DNA from: Rhizophagus irregularis
Taxonomy: Eukaryota > Glomeromycota > Glomeromycetes > Glomerales > Glomeraceae
NCBI RefSeq assembly: GCF_026210795.1
Contig: NC_089443.1
Span: 2,914,001 to 2,978,000, forward strand
Length of the DNA: 64,000 nt
Direction: 5' to 3'
Shown: piece by piece, positions 10,648 through 22,761 of the stretch
How positions within the stretch are numbered: the first letter of the stretch is position 1
Layout of the letters: each line of letters starts with the position of its first letter
Notes under the pieces: generated by a model
What the model saw: the letters and a program-made list of their open reading frames with translations, nothing else
Database searches by the model: none
Told to the model about the DNA's origin: nothing
Program-made: the position numbers and the translations under genes

Positions 10648-11471
10648 CTGTTCAGACAGCATAGTGAACATGCTTATTATCACATGCTGATCATTTGCCG
10701 ATCATAATATATGTGACATGACTGACATCACATTAACTTTGAAGCATTATTTCAAACCATAAATGTGTAAAAAAATCACATTAAATTATTTTATTTAATA
10801 GTTTAAAGTATTAACAGTTTAATATAAAAATTTTGTGCCAAAATAAAATGTAATGCCAAAGTTAGTTTTAGGCCAAAATTTTCAATTAATTAATAAATGC
10901 CGATCATCTCCTAATCAGACTTTGAAGCTTTGGGCGAAGCCACAGAAGTTCGGGTGAAACTTGAAATTTTTATGAGTTATAGATTAATGTCTTTAAAATT
11001 AATGGCCGAAGTAACACAACATAATTTTAGGTAACACAAAGTTATGGCCAAATTAATATTTGCAATTATTAATACTAATAATATTACTATTTAATTTAGT
11101 ACAAAATTTTAAAATGCAATAACTTCGCCAATATGGATCTGATGGCAATGATTTTACTACCATTCGAATCCTCTCACTGAGACCAATCTAATAATATATA
11201 ATTCATTAGAATATGTTCACTGGATCTCAAGATTATAAAATTTGAATTTTCATTTTATTTATTAATTATAAAAATTTACATGTATTGATATAATTTCTGT
11301 TAATATTGATCAATTTTACCCTCAAAATTGTCAAATTAAACATCATTTCAGCTTTATATATTAACCAGATAGTATTTTTTTATGTGACAATATTGAAAAG
11401 ATGATTAATAAATGATCGGCAAATGATCGGCAATAATGTAACAATATAAGGAATGTTCGCTATGCTTGTTC
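10648..11471. mobile_element. Inverted-repeat element with GATCATTTGCCGATCAT arms
   Basis: The left arm contains GATCATTTGCCGATCAT (10689-10705) and the right arm its perfect complement (11412-11428). Outer parts AGCATAGTGAACAT and ATGTTCGCTATGCT are also complementary, as are the CTGTTCAGACAG-like tips. A degenerate copy of the GACGAATC box lies at about 11145-11212. No transposase seen. Confidence 0.6.
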
Positions 11472-11574
11472 AGACAGATAAAAGAATTTCATTAATCAAA
11501 GATTATATAGTTTTCAGAATATACTGTATATTACTTTTTATAGATATCTGTAAAAAGGCTTTTAAAATAGGATT

Positions 11575-12600
11575 TTATTTTTTAAGTCTTTTATTGAGCT
11601 ACTTAATACTATATTAAAAAGGATACTTTAGTCCAGAATATATATTCAGTTGCCTTTTATGGATATTATTAGTCTTTTTAACTTTATAAGGATACTTTCA
11701 AAATAAGGGGTTTTTAAGTATCTATTGACTTTACTACAGTTAAACCTTTATGTACCGATGAGGTTGTTTTAGGGAAAAAATATCAGTACATTGAATTATC
11801 AGTACACAATTACTGTATATCATATTGTAAATCACGTCTATTATCAGATTAGCAGACAGTCAGACCTTGATACCAATGCTTCTAATTGGAAACAATATTA
11901 ATATATTATGAGTAATATAATGCAGACAAATACCGCCCAATTAATAGGCCAAAATAATTAAATTTCAGTAAAATAAACCACAAAAGAGTTCAAATTAAAT
12001 CTTTTATTCAAGCCAACTTTATAGTACTAGCCTGAATTAATACTAGTGTAACTAAAATATTGGTACATCTTTAATATATATTATTATAAAGAGACCAAGA
12101 AAAAGTATCAGTATATGTTATATTGTGAAATTATATATAATATCGATACAACGTGGTTTTTTTATTATATGTGAAATGGGACAATAAAAATTTATCAGTA
12201 CAGAAAATTATTGGTACACCAGGGATCAGTACATAGAGGTTTGACTGTAATACTATAGAAGGATATTTTAGTTTAAAACATATATTTTATATTACTATTT
12301 ATCAAATTTAAATATTATCTTTTGATCTAAAATTTTTAAATTAAAGGATTTTTGGGTATCTATTGACCTTATTGATACTATAGAAGGATATTTTAGTTTA
12401 GAATATACATTTTATATTATTATTTATCAAATTTAAATATTATCTTTTGATCTAAAATTTTTAAAATAAGGGGTTTTTGAGTATCTATTGACCTTACTGA
12501 TATTATAGAAGGATATTTTAGTTCAAAACATATATTTTATATTATTATTTATTAAATTTAAATATTATTTTTTGACTTAAAATTTTTAAAATAAAATTAT
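11575..12600. repeat. Tandem array, unit about 119 bp, split by a transposon
   Basis: Three consecutive units (about 12250-12600) share TATAGAAGGATATTTTAGTT, ATTTAAATATTAT, AAAATTTTTAAAATAA and GGTTTTTGAGTATCTATTGA-like words. A more diverged unit lies at 11575-11736, directly before the pogo-like insertion at 11737-12247, so the array was continuous before that insertion. Confidence 0.7.
11737..12247. mobile_element. Pogo/Tc1-like element (CAGTTAAACCTTTATGTACC ends)
   Basis: Left end CAGTTAAACCTTTATGTACC; the right end read in reverse is CAGTCAAACCTCTATGTACT. TA lies on both sides (11735-11736, 12248-12249). 511 bp, with several internal ATCAGTACA words. No intact transposase. It sits inside the 119-bp tandem array. 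Confidence 0.7.
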
Positions 12601-12727
12601 ATTCAAATACAAAGTTTGCCAATATTATTTGAATTATCCTATAATTCTATATTGAAGTAGAATATTATAGTAAAAAAAAATTAATTTATCATATAAAAAT
12701 TCTATTATTATTTTTTTTTAAAGTTAA

Positions 12728-13502
12728 TTCGTGATCCGTCTCCAAACCAGTGAAATCTACTAATACATTTTGGGAAATTATTTTGCAAATTAATTTAGTG
12801 GAAAATTCAGATAAGAGCAATAGATATAGCACACAGGAAATGTGAAATGAACTTACAAATTATTAGAGTAGAAGAACTGGTATTTTAAAAGTATCAACTA
12901 TTCAAAATTACTAGATATATCGCTCAATATAAGCAAAATATAGTACGATAAGTTAGACAATCTGTGTTTAATAGAAATAAATAATTTTAATACTTTTTTT
13001 TTTATTATAACCTTTAAATAAATTATTTACCAGCATATAAATAATATTTTAATAAAAAAATATCAATTTTGTGATTGTCTCACCTCTTGTATTGAATAAT
13101 TATAGCATTTTTAAAGGTCGAAATCCAGCGTCGCTAAAGAAAAAATTTTTTAGCTAATCGTTCAATGTAAAAATTTTTGATTCCCTCAGTTTTAAGCAAT
13201 TGGTTACACTATTTTTCAGCCGGGTTGTAATACAAATTTGGCTGGTTACTTTTTAGGCAATATCGCCAATTTGTATAATAACGTAACCTTAAATGGCAAG
13301 TATATGTTGATCAAACTTGTAATATTAATATTTGACGATGCAAATTTATCATTCAATATACTCAGAATATTATTATATAACACTTAAAAAAAAAAATTCT
13401 GGGCAAATCAGCTCAAAAGCCATTTAAGGGATAATTAATTTGTAAAATCAAGTTTCCCGAAATTTATTAGTAGTTTTCACTAGTTCAGAGACAGATCACG
13501 AA
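12728..13502. mobile_element. TTAA-flanked inverted-repeat element, second copy type
   Basis: Flanked by TTAA (12724-12727 and 13503-13506). Terminal inverted repeats extend about 50 bp: left TTCGTGATCCGTCTCCAAAC, right in reverse TTCGTGATCTGTCTCTGAAC, both continuing through TACTAATA to GGGAAA. piggyBac-like by target site. No coding content. Confidence 0.65.
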
Positions 13503-13899
13503 TTAATTTATATTTAATTTTGATAATTAGTTATATATTAATAAACTATATAATTGATACTAAAATATAGATTAATATAATTACTAAACATGTTAATATA
13601 TTTTACACTTTAATGAATAAAATACTGTAGAGATGATAAAATTTAACTTTATATTTTTTTTACAAGTTTACAAAAATAATTCTTTTTTAGAATTCTATAT
13701 AAAGTCAAAATGACACTTTTAAATATTAAAAATTAGAATAATAATAAAAGTTATTTCTCATAACTAATTCTATATATTATATTAAGTTTTAATATAGCCA
13801 AAATCAAATTCCAATAAAATTATTGAAGTTGAATGTAAAATTTTTTAAAATTTTTTGTTATCTAAAAAATATAGTATTTAATTAAAATCTTAACAGCTA

Positions 13900-14194
13900 C
13901 TTGCATAACTAATACAAGATTAACAACAAAATCTTGACAATTCAAAATCTTAACAATCAAAATCTTGACAATTCAAACTCCTGATAAGTCATTATTCAAA
14001 TGATTTTAGGATTTTGTACTAAAACCTAAAAGAATAGGTATAATAAAATAATTTATTGTAATATGTAAATGTGGTAAATTTTATAATTTGTTCAGGATAA
14101 TCAACTTGTTGGTATAATGATTTGTTGGGATTTTGACTTGTCAGGATTTTGGATTGTTAAGATTTTGTTATTGGTTTTGTATTAGTTATTCAAG
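13900..14194. mobile_element. Inverted-repeat element with CTTGCATAACTAATAC ends
   Basis: Left CTTGCATAACTAATACAAG; right in reverse CTTGAATAACTAATACAAA. Arms of about 80 bp are rich in AAAATCTT(A/G)ACAA words, with an AT-rich loop. About 295 bp, noncoding. Confidence 0.6.
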
Positions 14195-15758
14195 CCTCAT
14201 CAATATCCAACTCGTCTACAAGATGATTTTTGAGGTTTTGTATCAAAACCAAAAATACAACTTTTAATTAATAGTTAATCTTTAATTTTATAATAATTAT
14301 TGTCATATAAATTATGATTTAAGCTGCCAAAAGTACATTATAATGCTGGTTGAACTTTAGCAATTTTTAAAAATATATCCTATATATTATAAATTGGCAG
14401 TAATATACTGTAAATCCTTTTTTTACCTTTTACCTAATATATTACATTTTCTAATGAGCATTTTTTGGCATATCTTCAGCTTTGTACTAATATACATTCC
14501 AACTTTTCTTGTTAGACCATGTATATAATTAAATTCATTTGTTACCACTATTATATAATTAAATTCTGATTGGTATATAAATTAAGGCGTTTATAACTAA
14601 AGATCACATGATTTAGTTGCCGCATTTTAAAGGTCAGTGCGTAGCTGCGTATTGTAAACATGTATTGTTGCATTAAGTTATAAATAGTAAAAATTTTGTT
14701 ACTATTAATAGCTCATTTTTTTTTACGCCTTAGATTCACTTTAAAGGTCAGTACGATTTATTTTTTTAAATCGTATTATTTTTTTACATAAAATAAGATT
14801 ACATTTTTTTTGTGATAATTTAAGATCATCTTGCATAATATTTTTAATTTTAAAATAAAAAGTAAATCCATTTTGTACATTGTAATATTTTTGTACCAAC
14901 CATTTAAAAAAAAACAAAACAACAAAAAAAAAAATAATAAATGATTTTCAGCAAAATTGTGTAAAATTGTTCTAGTCTGATTTATCCAACGAAATTAAAT
15001 GAGAAATTTCGATACTTTGAAAATTAATAAAAAAGTGAGACAAATTCAAATGCAAAGTTTTTATTGTCGAAAGATGAATTCTTCAGAAAAATTTCTAAAA
15101 AAGGAGAAACATAATTGATGTACTACGGCAATATATAAATAAATAAATTTCGTATCATATATTGGTAATTGGTATTATATATTTAATTACGGTTAAATAT
15201 GATTGGTGGACTACGTGATGAAGTGTGAATTGATTTCATTTAGTGTCCCATTTAATCCAAATAAATATTTTTACTTATGACATATCTAAATAACGCAAAA
15301 AATTGCCATCTTGACAGTATTACATGTATGCGGTCAAGAAAGTAAGGTGATACAGACCAAGAAGGTAACCTTTTCCTAAATAACGGAATAAAGGATAGTA
15401 CCGTTATGCATTCCCACGTTATACAAGAAAAAAAAATGGAAAAAAAATGATTATGCATTATTATAAAAGGTCAACCGATGGAATAGTCCGATTAAAGATT
15501 TTTGCTGGATTTTTCCCTCGCTTTTTTAATTCGAATTTAGGATTTAGAATTTCACTTTTTCTCCATTCGGTTTCTTATAATAAGAATATATATATATATA
15601 TTTAATTTCTAATTTGTTAATAATAATAATTATTATTTAAGAATAAAAAATTTAATTCAGAATAAATTTAAATTAATGAGTTTAAATATCCTTATAAAAT
15701 TTTAGTTTCAAAGAAAGGAAAAAAAAGAAATTCAAAATTCAAATTCAATATTTCCATC
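14195..15758. other. Intergenic sequence upstream of the cupredoxin gene
   Basis: No gene was found. It is AT-rich with poly-A/T runs and an (AT)n tract near 15585-15601. The word TTTAAAGGTCAGT occurs twice (about 14627 and 14741). The final 200 bases are the likely promoter of the gene starting at 15759. Confidence 0.4.
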
Positions 15759-17277
15759 ATGAAATCTTTTATATGGTTATATATAATATTTATATATTTT
15801 ATAAATTATACATATAGTGAAAATATCACTATTACGGTAGGAGAACGAGGTTTGTATTTTTCACCACAAAATATAACAGCAAAATATAACGATGCTGTAA
15901 GTATCTTAATTATTTTTTGTTCTTTCTTGATATCGCTGATTGATATATTTAATATATCCTTATTTTCTTTAATTAGATAAAATGGGTATTTTTAAATGGT
16001 AGACATCAAGTTGTACAATCAGACGGACCAGCTGGAAGTTGTGTTAAGTCAAGTGATATAAATGCATGTAAGTAAATGTTAATTCTTTTTCCTCTACGGT
16101 ATTTATAGTAATCATCATTTTTTCTTAAAAAAAAGTTTCATCGATATTAAAAGAAGGTGGAGAATTTAGTTATATAATAACACAAAAAAGTGGAACAATA
16201 TATTATTTTTGTTCATTTAGTTCCCATTGTGCATATGGTATGTGGGGTACGATTAATATTGATCCAAATCCTACAAGTAATTCATCACCGCAAACAACAT
16301 ATAACCCTGAACCTACACCTACATCTCCAGATAGTGAAAATAATTTACCTATAATAATTGGTTCATCTATTGGAGGATTTTTTGCTCTTGCAATATCAGG
16401 ATTAATTATATTTATGTTATATAGAAGAAATAAATATCAAAAACAATTTGAAATTGCAATGCAACCTTATGATCCAAAATTAAATGTTGGTGATGGAAAT
16501 GATAGAATAAGTAATAGTGATGGTAATATTGGTATACCAGCAACATCTGCGTCATCCGTTAATTTAAGCAGAACAAATACAAATACATATGATGATCATT
16601 CAAATAACGAAGTTATAATGTCAAATATATCGCCAAATATGGCAAGTATAGCCCCAAGTATAGTGTCAAATATAGTGCCAAATACACAACTAAATGAAGA
16701 AACGATGAGAGGTTATGATGATAGAGCAAGTAGCGTTTATAGAGGAAGGGATTCATTGTACCAATATAATGCTAGCGATGGAGAAAGATCAGAAAGATCT
16801 AAATCGCCTCCAACATATAATCCAACACTAAATACAAATTATAATCCATATGATAATGAAAAATCTTATTTAAGACAACAACAACAACAACAACCACCAT
16901 TTCCCCAACAATCTCTTCAACAACCTCCTATTCCCCCACGTCCTAATAATTTTCCACCATCGCAACAACAATTTGGCGCACCTTACTTACCACCACGACC
17001 ATTAGCAGTAAACAGGTTCCCACCACAATATGGACCATCATCATCACCACCACCACTTCAAGAGTTCCAATATAATGCATCTTCTGATCCTTTCGGTCCT
17101 GCTAATCCTGGTCAACATTATCAGCATAGACAAAGTAATTTACCACGACCTCCACCTCCACCTCCCTCTCAACCACCTCCGTCTCTACCACTTCCTCCAC
17201 CACCAAATCAACAACAAACTGGTCATTATATCATTGATCCTTCTCAATATTATGGTCCAAATAATAGTGATAATTAG
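15759..17277 (+). CDS. Cupredoxin-like, single-pass membrane protein with Pro/Gln-rich tail
   Basis: Exons 15759-15896, 15977-16067 and 16136-17277 give 456 residues; total length is a multiple of three. Residues 1-20 form a signal peptide. Residues 22-120 form a plastocyanin-type domain (FSPQNITAKYNDA, RHQVVQS, IYYFCSFSSHCAYGM). All four type-1 copper ligands appear present: His56, Cys102, His107 and Met112. A Ser/Thr/Pro linker leads to a transmembrane helix (about 148-171) ending in YRRNKYQK, so the copper domain should face outside. The roughly 285-residue cytoplasmic tail is Asn/Ser-rich, then Pro/Gln-rich with a poly-Gln run and several PPPP tracts that could bind SH3 or WW domains. Soluble or GPI-anchored fungal cupredoxin-like proteins are common; a long proline-rich cytoplasmic tail is less usual. 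The role is unknown. Copper binding is predicted from motifs only. Confidence 0.82.
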
Positions 17278-17466
17278 ACTAGAAAAATGATTTTTTCCGA
17301 TAAATTTTATGTTTTTTTTCATATTTAATAAAATATGATCATTTATTAAATTAACACGTGATTTGTACACGTTATAAAAATTTTTGTACTTCCCGAAATT
17401 TAATTTTAAATAAGACAAACTATTTATATAATTCCTTCTTACTTCCTTTTTTTTTTAAAAAAAAAA

Positions 17467-18774
17467 ATGGAAGAAAATAAAATTTTTATTAATGTTGTTA
17501 GTATACCAAGAGAAATTCTTATAGATATATTATCATTATTGGATCCAAAATCTTTGTCAAATTTATCAAAAACCTGCAAATTCTTTTACGAATTTTGTAA
17601 ATTTGATTTCTTTTGGTTAAATATGTGCAAAGAGTTTGGAATAGATAAACTTGGAAATTTTCCCAATTTTTACACTATGGTTAGTAAATGTCCACTTATA
17701 AATTTAATCATTATCATTACTAGTACATTATTAAATAATTATTTGTTAATAATAAATTAAATTAAAGTATACAGGAATATTGTACAAATATGGCTGGTTG
17801 ATTGGATATTGGGCAGGAAATAAACCCATAAACGGTTCACTATTACATTTAAAATTTGATCCATATAAATTAAGTATAATAGCGTGGAAATTAGAAGCCA
17901 TTAATAAATCATTAAGTGGTGTTCCCTGGTCAAAAAATTTTTCAGTAAGATTGGTACATGCTGAACCAAAATTTACATATCAAATGTTATTTTGCGTACA
18001 ATATGACAATAGCAAGCATAAATCCAAAATTATAAGAAGTAATTTATTATATGACGAAGAAGATAACAACGATGAGGAATTTATAATCAGGAAAGCTATA
18101 TTTGAAAAACACCATGAGAGTGAATTATGGAAACGAGAAGAAGAAGAAATTTATCAGGAAAGTATTATTGGACAACAAAATTGCTTTTCATTTGAAGATG
18201 AGAAATTTTTTAAATTTTGGACTCCGAAAGATAATCAAAAAGAAAATAAACGGTTTGATGGGATTTGGGTTGGTGATTATGGTAGGTTCTTTTCAAATAA
18301 AATACATGTATATAAATAATATATATAAAAAATCGATTCTTACTTTAACAAGTTGTACAGGAGGACACGGGATAGAATTTTTATTATTAAAATACGAAAT
18401 TAGTGGTTGTCTTTTCGCGACAAAAATTACTGGCGATATTAATGTACCTCGTGGTGAAATTAGTTGGAAATGTAATTTGGATGATCAGTTAAGAATTTGT
18501 GATGAAAGAGAATGGAATGGTAAAATTTCCTATCGTGCTAAATCTAAAATTGCTTATGGAGGTTTTAGAAATCCCTCCGAAATTGACTCCGAAGGTTTTT
18601 TTTTTTTTTTTTTTTTGAAAAGGAAATTTTTAAATTTGAATTGATCATTCTACTAACAATAAATTATCTTTTTTTTAAAAAAAAAAAATTTTAGTTATCA
18701 TTGTTTCAAATGACGAATTGGCTGTTTATTGGTATGATTTAAGAAGTATAACTACTTTCGTTAGAGTTATTTAA
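17467..18774 (+). CDS. F-box protein, FBXO31-like
   Basis: Exons 17467-17683, 17775-18281, 18361-18594 and 18695-18774 give 345 residues, in frame throughout. An N-terminal F-box (residues 12-55, IPREILIDILSLLDPKSLSN) is followed by LYKYGWLIGYWAGNKP and a C-terminal beta domain with GIWVGDYGGHGIEFLLL and ATKITGDINVPRGE, closing with ELAVYWYDLRSITTFVRV. These match the layout of FBXO31, whose C-terminal domain recognises substrates for an SCF ubiquitin ligase through Skp1 binding by the F-box. Intron 1 could also be read with a donor at 17680, but 17684/17774 gives better splice signals. Intron 3 has a weak donor (GTTTTT) followed by a long T run. Confidence 0.82.
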
Positions 18775-20378
18775 AGAAATGAGTAACAATTAGAGTGTCC
18801 AAGAATCCTGTGATGGATAATCCGAATAAAAATTACAGAGTATTCGGATTATCCTTGGCTTACTGGCGCAGCAATTATCCGCATTTTATTTAATTCAAAT
18901 TTATTACAATTTTGCTTGTTAAATAATGTGTCTAATTTTACTTAATCAATTAAATATACTATCAACCGTGTTACCATTTCTTTTAAGAAATGTTAACGCT
19001 TCAAACAAGTCTTCTTTCATTGAACTGTCATTATGACTTTATTATATATATAGCTTCATTCATGTTATCTACCGTTCACAGTCACTTGTGACATAATCGA
19101 TGTCTTGTATTTTATTATTTATCACCGGTAACCATTTTTAAAAGAGTTAAAAGCTTTAAGAAGCTTAATTTGTCCTTCATTAACATTTAAATAACAATTA
19201 AGCTATAAACTTTTATTAAACGGATAAAATAAACCGGATATATAGGCTAATAGATACATTAAATTTGGTTTCTCAATTCATAATCAATTATATACAGTAT
19301 AAAGTATAAATCTTAATTTTCGGAACTTTGGTTTAATCACATGATGTACATGAATTGGTTTATGCATTTTTTTAATTTACTTTTTTAATTTAACCAGCAT
19401 TTCTTGCATTTCTTGTTTACTTGAAACCTGGTTATAATTTTTCACGTGTAATTGGATATGTCCGTATCGATTGGTATGTTAATCTTTGATCGGAAACACA
19501 ATAAAATGTATTTTTGGACACGTACATACGTGCCACATGGATTTTACGCGATCGCTTTTGCCGATTTAATTCGTAATTGTAATTTGTAATTGTAATTTTA
19601 TATTTTTTTAGTTTTTGATAAAGAATGCGTATTCAATAAAAATATATTTACTCACAAAGCAATCAATGTATAGAGTATATGCATGGTTTTATTCTAAAAT
19701 TTTATTTTAGAAACCAGTTATAAAAGTTTTGCGAATATTAATATTTTCATTCGTTTAATTTATTAAACCTAAATAATTACAATTAAGACGTATTAACTGT
19801 TATTATTGACAGAAGAAAAAGGCATGCCGATCTTAGTGGGCCGATATTCATTCCAATAACAATATAATTTATATTTATATTTGTTACCTTTTTTTTTATA
19901 TTAATTTTGAGGTCTTTTTTGAAAAAAGTAATGTTAACATCCAATAAATTCGGTCATTAGAAATAATCTACTAGAAATTATACCGATTCTACAATATTAG
20001 CAATATTATACCGCTGATCGGTCCTCATAATCTTAATCAACTGAATAATATTTTTGAGTTTGGTTATTTAAATTAATAAAATTTATTCAAAAGTATTTAT
20101 AATAAATATTGTTGATGATATGCACCAATGACTTTTTATTGGGTTATGCTTCAACATATCATTGCATATCGTAAATTGTAATTATTACTTATTTACTAAA
20201 AGTTATAAATACATTTTTAAAGATTATTGCCATTTACTGATTTATACTAATAATATAAATTACCTGGTATCTTTATTTAAATTATAAACTTACATAAATA
20301 ATATATTCTTAAATACATAAAGAAATATTCTAAGTTATATACTATAGTGTAACATGTTTTTGTACACATTATATTAAA
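18775..20378. other. Intergenic region between convergent genes
   Basis: No coding sequence recognised. A perfect 14-bp inverted repeat GGATAATCCGAATA / TATTCGGATTATCC (about 18815-18854) lies 40 bp after the F-box stop codon and may form a hairpin in the 3' UTR. The rest is AT-rich without clear transposon ends. Confidence 0.4.
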
Positions 20379-22468
20379 TTACATGGCAAGAGCACCCATA
20401 GGATCCCAAGCAGGTAATACTATAGGGCTTTGATCTAATACATCAACTAACTCTTTGGGTGTATCATTCTTTTCCAAAACTATTTGATAAACCCAATCAC
20501 TAAACCAATCGTCAGACATTACAAAATAACCTTTATCTCCACGAGAATCTCCCCAAGAATTTTCAACTCTCCAACGAACAGGTTTATCATTGTCAAGATG
20601 AACACCTTTTATAAATATAAATAATGTTTAAGATAAATCATACGCAATAATTATAATATAATTTTTTTCACTTACCAGTTAAGACCATAGCATGAGTCAT
20701 TGCACTTTGTGCATATTGTAATCTTTTTGCCTTAGTCAATTCAAATTTAATATTAAAACCTAATTCATAATCAATAATTCTATTATCAAAAATTCCTGAA
20801 GGTACATGAATTCCTTTTCCAGAATCTGAACCAAACCATACTGGCTTTCCAGAACGTAATGTGTCAATTGAAAGACGTTTCATAACATCCATTGAAATAT
20901 TCACATAGCGAATCGGAAGGCCTCCTTGAATGTTACCAAGATATTTAACAGTATAAAGACGAAGATATTCATTACGAGGATCATTTACGAGCGAATAAGT
21001 CTCAGTTGCCTATAATGATTTTTTTTAAAAAAGATCATTTATTATTAAGTAATTATTAGCAAGAACATTTTATAAAAGAATTTCTACCTTATATCCAATA
21101 AAATCTTGATAAAAACTCTTTGAAGTTAAACCTTTATGGCTATGATATTTGCCATTTCCATCTCTAAAAGTCCAATCAAATTCTTTGGGTGGTTCACCAA
21201 GCGAAATAGCAATAATTCTGTAAATCTCTTCCATCATCATAATTTTTGCATTTCTTAAAGTATTTACATCCTTTCCAGAGGCATTTAATTCACGTAATTG
21301 AAATGCAAATTCACGTAATTTAGTTGCCACTAACCAATTAAGTCTAGCAGAATTAGAAGAATTATAACTTTCAGGGAAAACCTAAAATAAAATAAAATTT
21401 AATTAAATTCTTAATCGATTATTTTATTTTATAATTTATTCACTAATAAATAACTTACAGATTTAGGGACAACACCATATTTTTCCAAAAGATTAATGAC
21501 CTATTACGTATTATTATTGTAAAATTAACATAAGACAATATATTAAAAAACAAATTTAAATGGCACATACCATGTCCCATTGGCCTCCATCTTCAACTGG
21601 TGACTTAATTAAGTATTGAATCAAACGAGAATCGACATCCTCGTTAACTAGTTCAATCATATTTTCAAGGAAATCTATTAAAAATAATAAATTTTCTGAT
21701 TAAATAAATAGAATAAATTCGACCACCGTCGGTTCTATAGTGATTCTTACAATTAGCCTTTTCCAATTTGTCATAAAAAAATAAGAAAGGTTGTGATAAT
21801 TCGAAGTCATCTAACTTATATCTAAAAAAAAAAAGTAATTTAATAAAATTTAATACAAAGTAACGAGGATAACAATACTTACTTTTTCATAATAATCAAA
21901 CGCAAAACATTAGTGGCAGCAAATAACCAACAACGTCCAGAAGATTTTTGATTAGTAGCTTTGCCTTCCAATTCAATTTGTTCGGAATATACGTGAAGGT
22001 CATCTATGATGGTCTATAATTATATATACCATTTTAAATATAAATCTTTTTTTCACAGTAATAATAATAACTTGTTTCACGTGATTAGTCAATACTCCTA
22101 AAATTACCTCACGATTTAACAAAATTTTTGACATGTCATCGCCAGAAATAGCATTCAATGCTAGTCGATTTTTTGGATCAGAGTTTAACTTATCACTGAT
22201 TCAGAAAAAGAAAATAATCTTAATAACAATTAGAGTCGGACTATTATAATACAGTACATATTTATACATACGAAAACTTGTTAAGATATTCTTCCTTCAA
22301 TGCTGTGCTTGGGTCATCGTCATGACATTCTCCGGTTAAATATTGTTCTGCGATATCAGCTTTATTTTCATTACTCTCATATTTTTCAGAAATAATCAAA
22401 TCTCTAACTTTTATGAGTGAACGACGCCTTTTATTATTGTTAATAGAACGTGAGTGATTTTGGCCCAT
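20379..22468 (-). CDS. BLH1: Bleomycin hydrolase (cysteine aminopeptidase, peptidase C1B)
   Basis: Nine exons (22272-22468, 22108-22195, 21883-22013, 21751-21821, 21571-21674, 21459-21500, 21088-21381, 20676-21009, 20379-20605) give 495 residues, in frame. The catalytic triad is complete: Cys in [11 protein letters not shown] (about residue 122), His in [11 protein letters not shown] (about 415) and Asn in WRVENSWGD (about 436). The C-terminus [12 protein letters not shown] resembles the family's conserved tail, which in the hexamer reaches the active site and sets aminopeptidase trimming. Known role: a cytosolic homohexameric cysteine aminopeptidase that degrades peptides and homocysteine thiolactone. 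The chosen start gives MGQNHSRS; Gly2 and Ser6 fit an N-myristoylation signal. An upstream in-frame Met would add a hydrophobic 15-residue extension and is less likely. Confidence 0.93.
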
Positions 22469-22761
22469 GTTTTTTTTCAAAAAAAAAATAGTAAGTGTAT
22501 GCGCGTAAAACACTAGCTAATCAGAAGCAAAACAAGTTTCACTTGGTTCGAAAAAGGAATAATTTTAGATACTTTTAAATTCTACAGGCTAGAATTTGCT
22601 AGAACAAATTTTATATCCAATCATTTTCGACAAGCATTAAGCCCACGTGGACACATTTATATATAAAAGGATACAAAATCTTTTCGACTTAAAATTATCG
22701 CTTAGAAAATACGTACAAATAGACTTTTTACTATTAATATTTAAAACATTTAAAAATAGAA
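22469..22761. promoter_or_regulatory. Divergent promoter of bleomycin hydrolase and CHORD genes
   Basis: 293 bp separate two outward-facing start codons. TATATATAAAAGG at about 22656-22668 is a plausible TATA element for the rightward gene, about 100 bp before its ATG. CCCACGTGGACAC at about 22641 contains a CACGTG core. Confidence 0.45.

Noticed and set aside
17030-17290. Frame with a run of seven His residues overlapping the cupredoxin tail
   Set aside because: It is another frame of the CCACCA-rich proline/glutamine-coding region, with no independent start context or codon pattern.
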